Origin: GWF2-33-9 sp964500435
Lineage (GTDB): Bacteria > Bacteroidota > Ignavibacteria > Kapaibacteriales > UBA2268
Direction: 5' to 3'
DNA: 64,000 bases
Assembly: GCA_964500435.1 (NCBI GenBank)
Contig: CAZCNL010000008.1
Coordinates: forward strand, 62,001-126,000
Below are positions 1 to 9,307 of this stretch, piece after piece. The notes under the pieces were generated by a model. That model was not told the origin of the DNA. It saw only the letters and a list, made by a program, of their open reading frames with translations, and did not search any database. The stretch's first letter is position 1; the number at the start of each line of letters is the position of its first letter. Made by a program: the position numbers and the translations under genes.

Positions 1-104
1 CTATATGCAATTACCGAACGGACTAAACTTCCTCCTAACCAAAAGCTAAAAGTAACAAAAAATACTATGGAAATTATTTTCTGGAATTTTGTTATATTGC
101 TCAT
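1..104 (-). CDS. N-terminal fragment of a small membrane or secreted protein (runs off the window)
   Basis: The minus strand is open from an ATG at 104 to the window edge and gives 34 residues: a short polar start (MSNITKFQK), then a hydrophobic stretch of about 24 residues containing WLGGSLVRSVIAY. This looks like an N-terminal signal anchor or first membrane helix. The gene is divergent from pfkA across a 136-bp AT-rich gap. The plus strand is also open over this stretch (to a TAA at 154), but its translation becomes low-complexity. I do not recognise the family; the rest of the gene lies outside the window. Confidence 0.45.
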   Translation of the reverse strand, partial: MSNITKFQKIISIVFFVTFSFWLGGSLVRSVIAY

Positions 105-240
105 AATTAATAATTATTTTAGAAAAATTTGTAAATTAATTTTTTTGAAAAAGTAATTTAATAAATTAATAAGAAAATTGTAATTAATAAACTAAAGAAA
201 TATAAATATTTTGTAATTTTCATAAATTGAAAATGAGAAA

Positions 241-1200
241 ATGAAAAAAATAGGAATTTTAACAAGTGGTGGTGATGCACCAGGAATGAATGCACACATT
301 AGAGCTGTAGTTCGAGCAGCACTTGCGAAAGGGTTAGAAGTTGTTGGGATAGTTGGTGGTTACAGCGGAATGATTGAAGGCGATTTTATCAAATTAGGCA
401 GAAAAGAAACAGCAAATATCATAGGTCGAGGTGGAACCATTCTTAAAACAAGTCGTTCGAAGGAATTTATGATGGCTGGCGGACGTGCTGCAGCTGCCGA
501 ACGAATTCGTGAAGCGGGTATTGATGGTATTATTGCTTGTGGTGGTAATGGAACTTTCAAAGGTGCTCATGCTTTTTGGGTCGAACATCATATTCCTATT
601 GTCGGAACTCCCGGGACAATTGATAATGACTTATACGGAACTCATTACACAATTGGTTACGACACGGCAATTAATACTGCTGCTGAAGCGATTGATAGAA
701 TTCGAGACACTGCCGATAGCCATGGACGTGTTTTCATTGTTGAAGTTATGGGACGCCATGCCGGTTTTATCGCTATGGATGTCGGCATCGCCTGTGGCGC
801 TGAATATGTTGCTATTCCCGAAACTGTTACTAATTTAGATATTTTATACCAAAGAATTTTGAAGCAAGGAAAAACTCGACGTACAATTATTATTGTTGGT
901 GAAGGTGATGAATATGGTGGTGCAGCTAAAATTGCCACCAAATTAAAAGAAGAATATGAAATCGAAGCAAAGTATACTATTCTCGGACATATTCAAAGAG
1001 GCGGGTCACCTACTGTTCGTGACCGTGTTTTAGCAAGTCACCTCGGAGTTGCGGCTGTCGATGCTTTAATAAATGGTAAAACTGACGTTATGGTTGGCAG
1101 ACAAAGTCATGATATTGCTTACACTCCACTTGAAGAAAGCTGGACCCGTCAAAAACCTATTTGGAGTTATCTAATCGATTTAGCTGAAATCTTAGCTTAA
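241..1200 (+). CDS. pfkA: ATP-type 6-phosphofructokinase with Asn at the Mg-binding Asp position
   Basis: Phosphorylates fructose 6-phosphate to fructose 1,6-bisphosphate, the committed step of glycolysis, in the cytosol. At 319 residues it has the usual short bacterial PfkA length. It keeps the nucleotide loop GGDAPGMN (residues 10-17), the catalytic TIDND segment (about 126-130), MGRHAG for sugar phosphate and HIQRGGSP near the C-terminus. Gly104 is the residue typical of ATP-dependent rather than PPi-dependent enzymes. The odd point is residue 103. E. coli PfkA has GGDG here, with Asp103 at the Mg-ATP site; this protein reads GGNG (codon AAT at 547-549). The gene stands alone between a divergent gene and a strong convergent terminator. 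Confidence 0.95.
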   Translation: MKKIGILTSGGDAPGMNAHIRAVVRAALAKGLEVVGIVGGYSGMIEGDFIKLGRKETANIIGRGGTILKTSRSKEFMMAGGRAAAAERIREAGIDGIIACGGNGTFKGAHAFWVEHHIPIVGTPGTIDNDLYGTHYTIGYDTAINTAAEAIDRIRDTADSHGRVFIVEVMGRHAGFIAMDVGIACGAEYVAIPETVTNLDILYQRILKQGKTRRTIIIVGEGDEYGGAAKIATKLKEEYEIEAKYTILGHIQRGGSPTVRDRVLASHLGVAAVDALINGKTDVMVGRQSHDIAYTPLEESWTRQKPIWSYLIDLAEILA

Positions 1201-1217
1201 TCTTAGATTTATTAATT

Positions 1218-1247
1218 ATTATTTAATAAAAAATTATTTAATAAAAA
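1218..1247. repeat. Two tandem copies of a 15-bp AT-rich unit
   Basis: ATTATTTAATAAAAA occurs at 1218-1232 and again at 1233-1247 without a gap, just before the pfkA/clpC terminator hairpin. It is probably slippage-prone spacer; read on the minus strand it gives the T-rich tract after the hairpin. Confidence 0.6.
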
Positions 1248-1282
1248 ATATCTGTCTTGGAAAAAATTTCAAGACAGATATT
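1247..1282. terminator. Bidirectional intrinsic terminator between pfkA and clpC
   Basis: A perfect 13-bp inverted repeat: AATATCTGTCTTG at 1247-1259 pairs with CAAGACAGATATT at 1270-1282 around a 10-nt loop. In the clpC direction it is followed by a T-rich tract. It sits between two convergent genes and can serve both. Confidence 0.85.
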
Positions 1283-1315
1283 CAATTTATGTACTTTTTG
1301 TTTTATTCTTTGTTT

Positions 1316-3877
1316 TTAATTTTTATTAATCTCACCAATTGTTAATTTTGTCTCTTTTTCATCAATATTATCGACTAATTCATCTGCATTTATTTTTGCA
1401 TTTGGTATTTCCTCGAAATTAAAAATCAAGCAATCCTTTTCTGTATCAACCGAAGCAATTGCTTTATAACCATTTTTTAAATTTCCACGGATAATTGCAT
1501 CAGCAAGTTCATCTTCGACATATTTTTGTAAAGCACGTCTTAGAGGTCTTGCTCCATATTTGACATCAAATCCTTTATTGACAAGAAAATCTTTAGCTTC
1601 TTTTGTCAATTCTATTTCCATTTGATTTGCTTTCAATCTCTTCATCATATCAAGAAGTTGAATGTCGATGATTTGATATATGCTTTCTCTTTCTAATTTC
1701 TTGAATATAATCATATCATCGATTCTATTAATAAATTCAGGGTTGAAAAGTTGTTTAACAGATTCTTCAATTCCAGACTTCATATTTTCAAAATCACTTG
1801 CTTGATTTTCAGGATTGAATCCAATTTTTCCACCTGAACGAATTTGCCGTGTTCCAACATTAGATGTCATAATGATTATAGTATTTTTGAAGTCAACTTT
1901 GCGACCTAATCCATCTGTTAAAATTCCATCATCAAATACTTGAAGCAAGATATTGAATACATCAGGATGTGCCTTTTCAATTTCATCAAGTAAAACAATA
2001 CTGTATGGTTTTCTTCGGACTTTTTCGGTTAATTGCCCACCTTCTTCGTAACCAACATAGCCTGGAGGAGCACCGACTAATCTTGAAACGGAGAATTTTT
2101 CCATATATTCGCTCATATCAATACGTATTAAAGCATCTTCAGAATCAAACATAACTCTTGCCAATGCTTTTGCTAATTCGGTTTTTCCTACACCAGTTGG
2201 TCCTAAGAACATAAATGAACCAATTGGACGTTTTGGGTCTTTTAAGCCCGAACGTGCTCTACGAATTGATTTAGATAAGGCTGTAATTGCGTCATCTTGC
2301 CCAACAACCATTTTCTTTAAATCTTCTTCTAATTTCAGTAATTTGTTTTGCTCGGTTTGTTCAATTTTATTCATTGGAACACCGGTCATCATCGATACAA
2401 CGTCAGCAATATCGTTTTCAGTTACTGGAAATGATTTACGAGCTAATGCATTTTCCCATTCTTGTATTGCAATTTCCAAATCTGCTTGGTACTTTTTCTC
2501 CATATCACGTATTCTTGCGGCTTCTTCAAAATTTTGTTGTCGTACAACTTCAGTTTTTTGTTTTTTTAATTCTGCAATCTTCTTTTCTAAATTTGTAATT
2601 TCGATTGGTACATCAATATTAGCTAAATGAACCCTCGAACCGGATTCATCTAAAACATCAATTGCTTTATCTGGGAACATTCTATCTGTAATATATCTTT
2701 CAGCGTAACGGACACAAGCTTCTAATGCTTCCGGAGAATATGCTACGTTGTGATGCGCTTCGTAATTATCTTTGATATTTTTCAATATTAACAAAGTTTC
2801 TTCAGTTGTTGGTGGGTCAACAAGGATTTTTTGGAATCGACGTTCCAAGGCTCCATCTTTTTCAATAAATTGTCTGTATTCATCTAAAGTTGTTGCACCA
2901 ATAACTTGAATTTCACCTCTTGCGAGAGCAGGTTTGAACATATTTGATGCGTCAAGTGAACCAGATGCTCCACCGGCGCCAACCAATGTGTGTAACTCAT
3001 CGATAAAAACAATAACATGTTTTGCTTTTTCTAATTCATTAAGCAAACTCTTCATCCTCTCTTCGAATTGTCCTCGATATTTTGTGCCTGCAACAAGTGA
3101 TGCTAAATCAAGTTGAACAATTCTTTTATCAAATAATACTCTTGATACTTTCTTTTCGATTATTCTCAACGCTAAACCTTCGACAATCGCCGTTTTACCA
3201 ACACCTGGTTCACCAATTAAAACGGGATTATTTTTCTTACGTCGTGCTAACACCTGAGATAATCTCTCAATCTCTTTTTGTCTACCGATTACCGGGTCTA
3301 ATTTATTTTCTGCGGCTAATTTTGTTAAATCTCGTCCGAAATTATCCAAAACTGGTGTCTTAATTCTTTCTGTTCCTGAACTTGATTTAATAGGAATTCG
3401 TGTTGGTGGAATTTCTTTATGCATTTCTGGCTCGTCCACATCATCGCCTGATAGTATCATATCGAGCGTTGAACTTGCCTGTTCATAATCTACATTAAAT
3501 TTTTGCAACACTCTCGAAGAAATATTACCTTCATCTCTTAATAATGATAGTAACAAGTGCTCAGTACCAACTATATTTGATTTATATAACTTTGCTTCGA
3601 ATGAAGCAATACGTAATACTTTTTCTGCTTGTTTAGTAAATGGTATATCAGTTAAAGTAACCGCTCGTCCAGGTCCAACAGTATTTTCAATTTCTCGAAC
3701 TAATTCATTTATATCAACACCTAATTTTTGCATTATTTTAACAGCAGAACTATTGCCATCACGGATTAAACCAAGCAATAAATGTTCCGTCCCAATATAA
3801 TCATGTCCTAACCTTATTGCTTCTTCCTTTGAATACCTCAATACTTCATTTACTCTTTCGGAAAATTGCCCTTCCAT
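1316..3877 (-). CDS. clpC: ClpC-type double AAA+ unfoldase with UVR motif
   Basis: Hexameric Hsp100 unfoldase that feeds substrates to ClpP. Order of parts in 853 residues: two Clp-N repeats (about 5-140), first AAA+ domain with Walker A GEPGVGKT near residue 222, a UVR-type coiled motif (about 446-470, FEEAARIRDMEKKY) that marks ClpC rather than ClpA or ClpB, second AAA+ domain with Walker A GPTGVGKT near 559, and a D2 C-terminal domain. The start is supported by AGAGG about 7 nt upstream of the ATG. It is transcribed alone and ends at the shared terminator. Its likely partner ClpP is encoded at 46715-47326. Confidence 0.95.
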   Translation of the reverse strand: MEGQFSERVNEVLRYSKEEAIRLGHDYIGTEHLLLGLIRDGNSSAVKIMQKLGVDINELVREIENTVGPGRAVTLTDIPFTKQAEKVLRIASFEAKLYKSNIVGTEHLLLSLLRDEGNISSRVLQKFNVDYEQASSTLDMILSGDDVDEPEMHKEIPPTRIPIKSSSGTERIKTPVLDNFGRDLTKLAAENKLDPVIGRQKEIERLSQVLARRKKNNPVLIGEPGVGKTAIVEGLALRIIEKKVSRVLFDKRIVQLDLASLVAGTKYRGQFEERMKSLLNELEKAKHVIVFIDELHTLVGAGGASGSLDASNMFKPALARGEIQVIGATTLDEYRQFIEKDGALERRFQKILVDPPTTEETLLILKNIKDNYEAHHNVAYSPEALEACVRYAERYITDRMFPDKAIDVLDESGSRVHLANIDVPIEITNLEKKIAELKKQKTEVVRQQNFEEAARIRDMEKKYQADLEIAIQEWENALARKSFPVTENDIADVVSMMTGVPMNKIEQTEQNKLLKLEEDLKKMVVGQDDAITALSKSIRRARSGLKDPKRPIGSFMFLGPTGVGKTELAKALARVMFDSEDALIRIDMSEYMEKFSVSRLVGAPPGYVGYEEGGQLTEKVRRKPYSIVLLDEIEKAHPDVFNILLQVFDDGILTDGLGRKVDFKNTIIIMTSNVGTRQIRSGGKIGFNPENQASDFENMKSGIEESVKQLFNPEFINRIDDMIIFKKLERESIYQIIDIQLLDMMKRLKANQMEIELTKEAKDFLVNKGFDVKYGARPLRRALQKYVEDELADAIIRGNLKNGYKAIASVDTEKDCLIFNFEEIPNAKINADELVDNIDEKETKLTIGEINKN

Positions 3878-4015
3878 TCGTTTACCTCTTTTATCTTTAT
3901 ACTTAAAGACGTTGTTAAATAAATATTAGTTTTTTACTTTTATGTCGAATCTCTTTGCCATAATTTTACAAATGAGGTTTCGAGTTGATTTATTTATTTA
4001 TCCACAAACTTAATT

Positions 4016-4023
4016 TAAATTTG
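4016..4023 (+). promoter_or_regulatory. Candidate TAnnTTTG promoter element for lnt
   Basis: TAAATTTG lies 29 nt before the lnt start and matches the -7 consensus known for the Bacteroidota housekeeping sigma factor. No -33 partner was seen at the standard spacing, so this rests on the -7 match alone. Confidence 0.35.
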
Positions 4024-4052
4024 TTTTTTATGATAAATTTATTTTTGAAATT

Positions 4053-5720
4053 ATGCAAAATTTAAGTGCTAAATTAGGTAAAAAAAGCAATTATCTTATA
4101 GCAATTATTTCGGGGACGCTTCTTGCCTTATCTTTTCCACCATTGCCGTTTTATTTGTTGGCATTTGTTGCCTTTGTTCCTCTTTTATTTGTGATTTCTG
4201 ATGACCAAGTCAAGCATAAATATTTATTAGTCTATTTAACTTTTTTTATTTATCACACTGGTTCCAATTGGTGGATTTCGAGTTGGAGCAAAGAAACAGA
4301 TCCTTTTTTATTGATTTCTGGATTAGTTTTAGATTTCTTCCATCCATTATTTTTCCTTTTTCCATTTTGGTTATTTTTTATAATTAAAAAACATAAAGGA
4401 AAAAATTTCGCACTTGTTCTTTTCCCATTTATTTTTGTTTCATTCGAATGGCTGCATAGTTTGGGTGATTTGAGTTACCCTTGGTTAACTGTTGGTTATA
4501 CTCAAATGAGTAATCTATTTTGGATACAATTTATTGATATATCTGGCATTTATGGAAGCAGTTTTTTAATTCTTATTGCAAATGTAATAATTTTAAAATT
4601 GATTTATTTAAAAATTGAGACTCAAACATCGAATTTTTTCAAATTAATTTTAAATTCCAAAAAAGGAATGCAATACGTTATAATTTTAGTTCTAATCATA
4701 TTTTTACCATATTTTTATACTTTTACGATTATTCAAAAATATGACTATTATACAAACTTAAAAGCAGGAAAAAATACAAATATCGGAATTGTCCAACCTA
4801 ATATTAATCCTTGGGCAAAATGGACTGAAAGCACTACTGGTCAAATTGAAAAACATTTTAATCTTTCTGATTCGTTAATTAAATCGAGTAGTAATATTGA
4901 TTTATTAATTTGGAGCGAAACGGCTATTCCTTATGTTTATTTGGATTTTAACTCACTTCAAGACCTAAGTCTGATAACAAATTGGATAAAAAGAGAAAAC
5001 GTAAGTTTACTTACAGGTATCGCAGAATTTTACCTCGTGCCAAAAGGAAATACGCCACCAAAATGGGCGAAACAATTTGTTTTCGATTCATCTCAATATT
5101 ACTTGACTTTTAATTCAGCAATTTTACTTAATCCAAATTCTATGCGGTCAGACACTACAAGACCATTTACTTATCGAAAAACTCGACTTACCCCTTTTGC
5201 TGAAAATTTCCCTTTGAAAGATGTTATTCCCTTTGCTGTCAAATGGTTAATGTGGGGAGTTGGAATATCAAATTGGAACGTAGGTGATGGTCCTCAATTG
5301 CTTCAAGTCAATAATGAATATAAAAAATATAAAATTGGTCCAATAATTTGCATAGAATCAATTTATCCAAATTATGTTAGACATTTTACTTTACAAGGTG
5401 CTCAAATATTAACAGTGATTACAAATGATGGTTGGTATGACCACACTGTCGGACCAACACAACATTTTATTATTGCTGCTGCCAGGGCAATTGAAAATCG
5501 TCGTTATTTAGCTCGTGTTGCCAATACTGGGATTTCAGGTTTTATTTCCCCTACTGGATCAACCTTAAAAGTATTGCCACAATACAAAAGTATTGGCACA
5601 ACAATGCTTCTTCCGCTTTTAAATGATAAAACAATTTATGTAATTTACGGCGATTGGTTAGCATATATTTCTGCAATTATATCATTTATTGCGATTGGTT
5701 ATTCTCTTATTCGTAAATAG
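4053..5720 (+). CDS. lnt: Apolipoprotein N-acyltransferase
   Basis: Adds the third acyl chain to the N-terminal cysteine of lipoproteins in the inner membrane. The 555 residues begin with several hydrophobic helices (about 13-225), followed by a nitrilase-like periplasmic domain and a final membrane helix. The catalytic triad is visible: Glu289 (IWSETAIP), Lys376 (YRKTRLTPFAE) and Cys433 (ICIESIYP). Its presence implies a double-membrane cell, consistent with the outer-membrane proteins elsewhere in the window. It is monocistronic and ends at a hairpin shared with the convergent phosphoesterase gene. Confidence 0.95.
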   Translation: MQNLSAKLGKKSNYLIAIISGTLLALSFPPLPFYLLAFVAFVPLLFVISDDQVKHKYLLVYLTFFIYHTGSNWWISSWSKETDPFLLISGLVLDFFHPLFFLFPFWLFFIIKKHKGKNFALVLFPFIFVSFEWLHSLGDLSYPWLTVGYTQMSNLFWIQFIDISGIYGSSFLILIANVIILKLIYLKIETQTSNFFKLILNSKKGMQYVIILVLIIFLPYFYTFTIIQKYDYYTNLKAGKNTNIGIVQPNINPWAKWTESTTGQIEKHFNLSDSLIKSSSNIDLLIWSETAIPYVYLDFNSLQDLSLITNWIKRENVSLLTGIAEFYLVPKGNTPPKWAKQFVFDSSQYYLTFNSAILLNPNSMRSDTTRPFTYRKTRLTPFAENFPLKDVIPFAVKWLMWGVGISNWNVGDGPQLLQVNNEYKKYKIGPIICIESIYPNYVRHFTLQGAQILTVITNDGWYDHTVGPTQHFIIAAARAIENRRYLARVANTGISGFISPTGSTLKVLPQYKSIGTTMLLPLLNDKTIYVIYGDWLAYISAIISFIAIGYSLIRK

Positions 5721-5764
5721 GTTAATTGCCAAGAAAATTCGAGCATCTTTTTTCTCAAAAAAAA

Positions 5765-5802
5765 ACAATCTTTTTTAAAACTTCAGATTCTAAAAAGATT
5801 GT
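5765..5802. terminator. Bidirectional terminator hairpin between lnt and ymdB-like gene
   Basis: ACAATCTTTTT at 5765-5775 pairs perfectly (11 bp) with AAAAAGATTGT at 5792-5802, with a 16-nt loop. A/T-rich flanks on both sides suit either direction. The stem is A/T-rich, so it is probably weaker than the one at 1247. Confidence 0.65.
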
Positions 5803-5829
5803 ATAAAATTTCAATCAATTGAACTAAAA

Positions 5830-6642
5830 TCAAGTAAAGGCAACCCTTTGAAATTCGGGATAAGTAAAAGAGCTTATATTCATTGATTGATGAGTCAGAG
5901 TATCAATTTCAATATGCACACCACTGATTTTCAAATCACCTGTTGCCAATTCAAATTTTTGGGGAGTTTGCAAAAGCATTCGCTTAATTGAAACATCTTT
6001 GTTCATACCAATAACAGAATTATAAGGACCCGTCATACCAACATCAGTAATATAGGCTGTCCCATTCGGCAGAATTTGAGCATCTGCTGTTTGAATATGA
6101 GTATGAGTTCCAACGATTGCACTAACTCTTCCGTCAAGATACCAAGCTAATGCCATCTTTTCGCTGGTTGTTTCAGCATGAAAATCAACGACAATATTTT
6201 CAGTCTTTTCACGAATTGCTTTTAAAAAATGGTCAGCAGTCCGAAAAGGGCAATCAATCGGTGTCATCAAGGAACGACCTTGTAATTGCATAACTGCAAG
6301 TGACGAATAGCCATCTATATTTACAATTGTGTAGCCAAAGCCTGGATTATTCGGAGGATAATTCAAAGGACGTAAAACACGTGGCTCCCTCGAAAGAAGT
6401 GGACGTGCTTTCCAATTATCCCAAACATGATTACCTGTTGTAATTACGTTAACACCTAACCCAAAAAGCAACTCCGCTTCGACTTCAGTTATTCCTTTGC
6501 CTTCTTTAATATTTTCACCATTAACTATAATGAAATTTGATTTATACTTAGTTTTGATTTTGTCGAGGTTTTCTTTTAAAAAAGCTAAAGCATCCTCTCC
6601 AACAACATCGCCAATGAATAATAAGTTAATTTTTGTTACCAT
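5830..6642 (-). CDS. ymdB: YmdB-family metallophosphoesterase
   Basis: A 270-residue dinuclear-metal phosphoesterase of the TIGR00282/YmdB type. Metal-site motifs are FIGDVVG near residue 9, NGEN (about 41-44), TGNHVWDN (about 70), VDFHAETTSEK (about 154) and GTHTHIQTAD (about 179). Characterised members hydrolyse 2',3'- or 3',5'-cyclic nucleotides and affect motility and biofilm choices in Bacillus. The physiological substrate here is unknown. It is transcribed alone. Confidence 0.9.
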   Translation of the reverse strand: MVTKINLLFIGDVVGEDALAFLKENLDKIKTKYKSNFIIVNGENIKEGKGITEVEAELLFGLGVNVITTGNHVWDNWKARPLLSREPRVLRPLNYPPNNPGFGYTIVNIDGYSSLAVMQLQGRSLMTPIDCPFRTADHFLKAIREKTENIVVDFHAETTSEKMALAWYLDGRVSAIVGTHTHIQTADAQILPNGTAYITDVGMTGPYNSVIGMNKDVSIKRMLLQTPQKFELATGDLKISGVHIEIDTLTHQSMNISSFTYPEFQRVAFT

Positions 6643-6696
6643 AATGATTTTTTTATTAATTTAGTTCTTTTTTGAAAATTATTTATTTACAAATAT

Positions 6697-7242
6697 ATGA
6701 AAATTTACACAAAAACAGGCGACGATGGCACAACTGGTTTATTCAATGGTGAGCGAGTTCGCAAAGACAATTTGAGAATAAGCACTTATGGCACAATTGA
6801 TGAATTAAACTCAATTATCGGAGTTGCAATATCTTTCGAAAAAAGTGAACGACTTGCTGATGATTTAAATACTATTTCAAATTTATTATTTAAATTGGGA
6901 ACAGATTTAGCCACACCTTTGGAACCTGCTCCGAAGTTCCCTATTAAAAGAATAACTGAAGAAGAAATCATATTTTTAGAGAATTTAATTGACAATTACA
7001 ACGAAGATTTGCCACCACTTAGAAATTTCATATTGCCCGGAGGCGCTCATTCTGCAGCTTTCCTCCAACAAGCACGAACTGTGGCAAGAAGAGCAGAAAG
7101 AGCTATTGTAAGTTTACAAAATGAAAATGATATTGGTCCATTTATTGTTAAATTTGTAAATAGATTATCTGATTATTTATTCACAGCAGCACGATTATCA
7201 AATAAATTATCTGGACAAGATGATATGATTGCTAATTTTTAA
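6697..7242 (+). CDS. pduO: PduO-type ATP:cob(I)alamin adenosyltransferase
   Basis: Transfers the adenosyl group from ATP to cob(I)alamin to make coenzyme B12. Length is 181 residues, normal for the PduO/MMAB domain. The N-terminal ATP-binding segment KIYTKTGDDGTTGLF is clear, as are the helix ARRAERAI (about 128) and the C-terminal NRLSDYLFTAARL. No B12-dependent enzyme is adjacent. The HD-domain gene follows within about 30 nt and is probably co-transcribed. Confidence 0.92.
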   Translation: MKIYTKTGDDGTTGLFNGERVRKDNLRISTYGTIDELNSIIGVAISFEKSERLADDLNTISNLLFKLGTDLATPLEPAPKFPIKRITEEEIIFLENLIDNYNEDLPPLRNFILPGGAHSAAFLQQARTVARRAERAIVSLQNENDIGPFIVKFVNRLSDYLFTAARLSNKLSGQDDMIANF

Positions 7243-7272
7243 TAATTATTGGGAAATAGAAGTCCTTGGGAA

Positions 7273-8169
7273 ATGGAAGAAAATTTTAACTCACAAGATT
7301 TAACAAATTCACAAGATTTAATTAATGAATTAACGAACGAACTTGCAGAGCAATTTTTAAATTCAATTGAAATGCTAAAAAAAATTACTTTGCTAACTGA
7401 AAAGTTCTATGATGGAAGTCATTCAAGATTTGTCGAAGCAAAATCTTCTTTAATTGCGGAAAACTTAGGAATTAAGGACGAGAGTTTAACTGAATTAAAG
7501 ATTGCAGCAGCACTCCACGATATAGGAAAAGTCAGTTTCAATGATTCTTTGCTTTACAAAAACGTTACCGAAATGGAGCCCAACGAGTTAGTAATTTATC
7601 AAAAACATCCAGAAATCGGTTATTACATACTAAAAACTAATCCTCATTTAGATGAAGTTGCTAAAATTGTTTTACAACACCACGAAAGAAATGATGGCTC
7701 TGGTTTTCCAAATAATTTAAATTCTGATAAAATTCATCCTGCTGCAAAAATTATTTCAGTTGTAAATATATACCATAACGCAATTTACAAAAAAAGAATT
7801 ACCGCAAACCAAGGTAAAACACTACTCAATTATATCAATACATCTACTTTTTTGGAATCTACAAAAGAAAGATTTAATAATGTTTTAAATTATCTTTATA
7901 ACAAAAGAGGTAGTCAGTTCGAAAAGAAAGTTGTTGAACTATTGATTGATATTGAAACAGAAGAAAGGCGCCAAATGGGCGATAAAACTGTTCTCAGGTT
8001 GCCAATTAACCGATTAGAACCAGGAATGCAAGTTGCCGATGATTACTTTACTTCTTATGGAATGTTAATTGCCGCAAGAGGTGATATACTTACTGAAGAC
8101 AGCATCCGTGCTATGATGAGATTTGTTGAAAATGAAGAATTACCAATGAAAATTCTTGTAATCACTTAA
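7273..8169 (+). CDS. Degenerate HD-GYP-like domain protein
   Basis: Cytosolic, 298 residues from the ATG at 7273; a TTG 24 nt upstream is a possible but weaker start. The central domain carries LHDIGKV, HPEIGYYIL and HHERNDGSGFPNNL in the order seen in HD-GYP cyclic-di-GMP phosphodiesterases. The signature GYP is GFP, and the last metal-site segment, usually VADxxDA, reads VVNIYHNA, so an acidic ligand is missing. The C-terminal 60 residues (PINRLEPGMQVADDYFTSYG) resemble the small domain that accompanies HD-GYP modules in many regulators. It may bind a nucleotide without hydrolysing it. Followed 10 nt later by holA. Confidence 0.75.
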   Translation: MEENFNSQDLTNSQDLINELTNELAEQFLNSIEMLKKITLLTEKFYDGSHSRFVEAKSSLIAENLGIKDESLTELKIAAALHDIGKVSFNDSLLYKNVTEMEPNELVIYQKHPEIGYYILKTNPHLDEVAKIVLQHHERNDGSGFPNNLNSDKIHPAAKIISVVNIYHNAIYKKRITANQGKTLLNYINTSTFLESTKERFNNVLNYLYNKRGSQFEKKVVELLIDIETEERRQMGDKTVLRLPINRLEPGMQVADDYFTSYGMLIAARGDILTEDSIRAMMRFVENEELPMKILVIT

Positions 8170-8179
8170 AACACTAAAA

Positions 8180-9241
8180 ATGCTCGATTTATTAAAAAAG
8201 AAAATAAATTTCTCGGAACCACCAAAAATTCTTCTTGTTTTTGGAGAAGAAGAATTTTTAGTCGAAGAAGCTTTACACATTATAATAGACCAATTGCTCA
8301 AACAAAGCATTTCGGAATTTGAATTAGAGCGTTATAATGCAGAAGAATTGCCACTAAGTAATTTGGCTGAAATTGCAAATACAAGTTCTTTGCTTGCAAA
8401 CCGTAGAATCTTGTTTGTAAAAAACGCAGAGAAATATTTACAAAAAGCTTCATCGAAAAAAGAAGTAACAAAATCACCTTTTGCAAAATATTTAGAAAAG
8501 CCCTCAGAAAATACAATATTGCTATTGCAAGCTTCTCATTCCTCGTTAAATGGTTTAACAAAGCAAATAAGCGGCAAAACCAGTTCGAGTTCCTCAAAAA
8601 AAATTGGTTTCCCTTTCGATGAAATTATCAACAATTATAATTGGCTCGAATTTCCGAAAGTGTGGCCTAACGAATATCCAAAATGGATTGACAATCGTGC
8701 TAAAAAAATGGGACTTTCGATACAACCCGCCGCAATCGAATTATTAATTTCAAAAGCGGGTGATGGATTAAGAAATTTAGCAAATGAATTAGAAAAATTA
8801 TTTGTTTATTTAAATGGTCGTACTGTTGTTACCCTTGACGATGTAATGGAAATTGCTGGTTCTTCAAAAGATTATACAGTATTCGATTTACAAAAATCAA
8901 TAGCGATGAAAAAATTAGATTCAACAATTAAAATTTTAATTGAACTTTTAAGATACGACCGTCAAGAAATGTTAATTTTAACAATCTTACAAAAGTTTTT
9001 CATTGTACTTTGGAAACTTTCTGAACTTGATTTGAACACAAATAAATATCAATTAGCTTCAAAATTAGGTATAAATGCATTTTTTCTTGATGATTATTTA
9101 TTAGCAATAAAAAAATATCCACCCGAAAAAATTGCGCATGCATTGAACGCTTTAATGGAAGCAGATGTAAATATTAAATCCAGCGGTGCAGATAATTTGT
9201 ACATTATGATTTCCACAGTTTATAAAATTTTATCTGATTAA
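8180..9241 (+). CDS. holA: DNA polymerase III delta subunit
   Basis: Clamp-loader subunit that opens the beta clamp. The 353-residue length fits the family. The N-terminus PPKILLVFGEEEFLVEEAL is the family hallmark around a decayed nucleotide-binding fold. The middle DDVMEIAGSSKDYTVFDLQKS and the helical C-terminal domain (about 240-353) also match HolA. It follows the HD-domain gene closely, probably in one transcript with pduO. Confidence 0.93.
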   Translation: MLDLLKKKINFSEPPKILLVFGEEEFLVEEALHIIIDQLLKQSISEFELERYNAEELPLSNLAEIANTSSLLANRRILFVKNAEKYLQKASSKKEVTKSPFAKYLEKPSENTILLLQASHSSLNGLTKQISGKTSSSSSKKIGFPFDEIINNYNWLEFPKVWPNEYPKWIDNRAKKMGLSIQPAAIELLISKAGDGLRNLANELEKLFVYLNGRTVVTLDDVMEIAGSSKDYTVFDLQKSIAMKKLDSTIKILIELLRYDRQEMLILTILQKFFIVLWKLSELDLNTNKYQLASKLGINAFFLDDYLLAIKKYPPEKIAHALNALMEADVNIKSSGADNLYIMISTVYKILSD

Positions 9242-9277
9242 TTTTGTCGGATTAAATTCAATTTTATAAATTTTATA

Positions 9278-9285
9278 TAAATTTG
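9278..9285 (+). promoter_or_regulatory. Candidate TAnnTTTG promoter element for the sensor kinase
   Basis: TAAATTTG sits 22 nt before the kinase ATG, the expected place for a Bacteroidota-type -7 element. Confidence 0.35.
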
Positions 9286-9307
9286 TAGTAATTTTTATTG
9301 TTACAAA

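Noticed and set aside
1..156. Plus-strand open frame ending at TAA 154-156, possible tail of an upstream gene
   Set aside because: After the first 20 codons the translation is low-complexity Ile/Asn/Phe/Lys, while the minus strand over 1-104 gives a plausible start plus membrane segment.
657..941. Long minus-strand frame inside pfkA
   Set aside because: It is antisense to conserved pfkA codons, has no family resemblance and no ribosome site.
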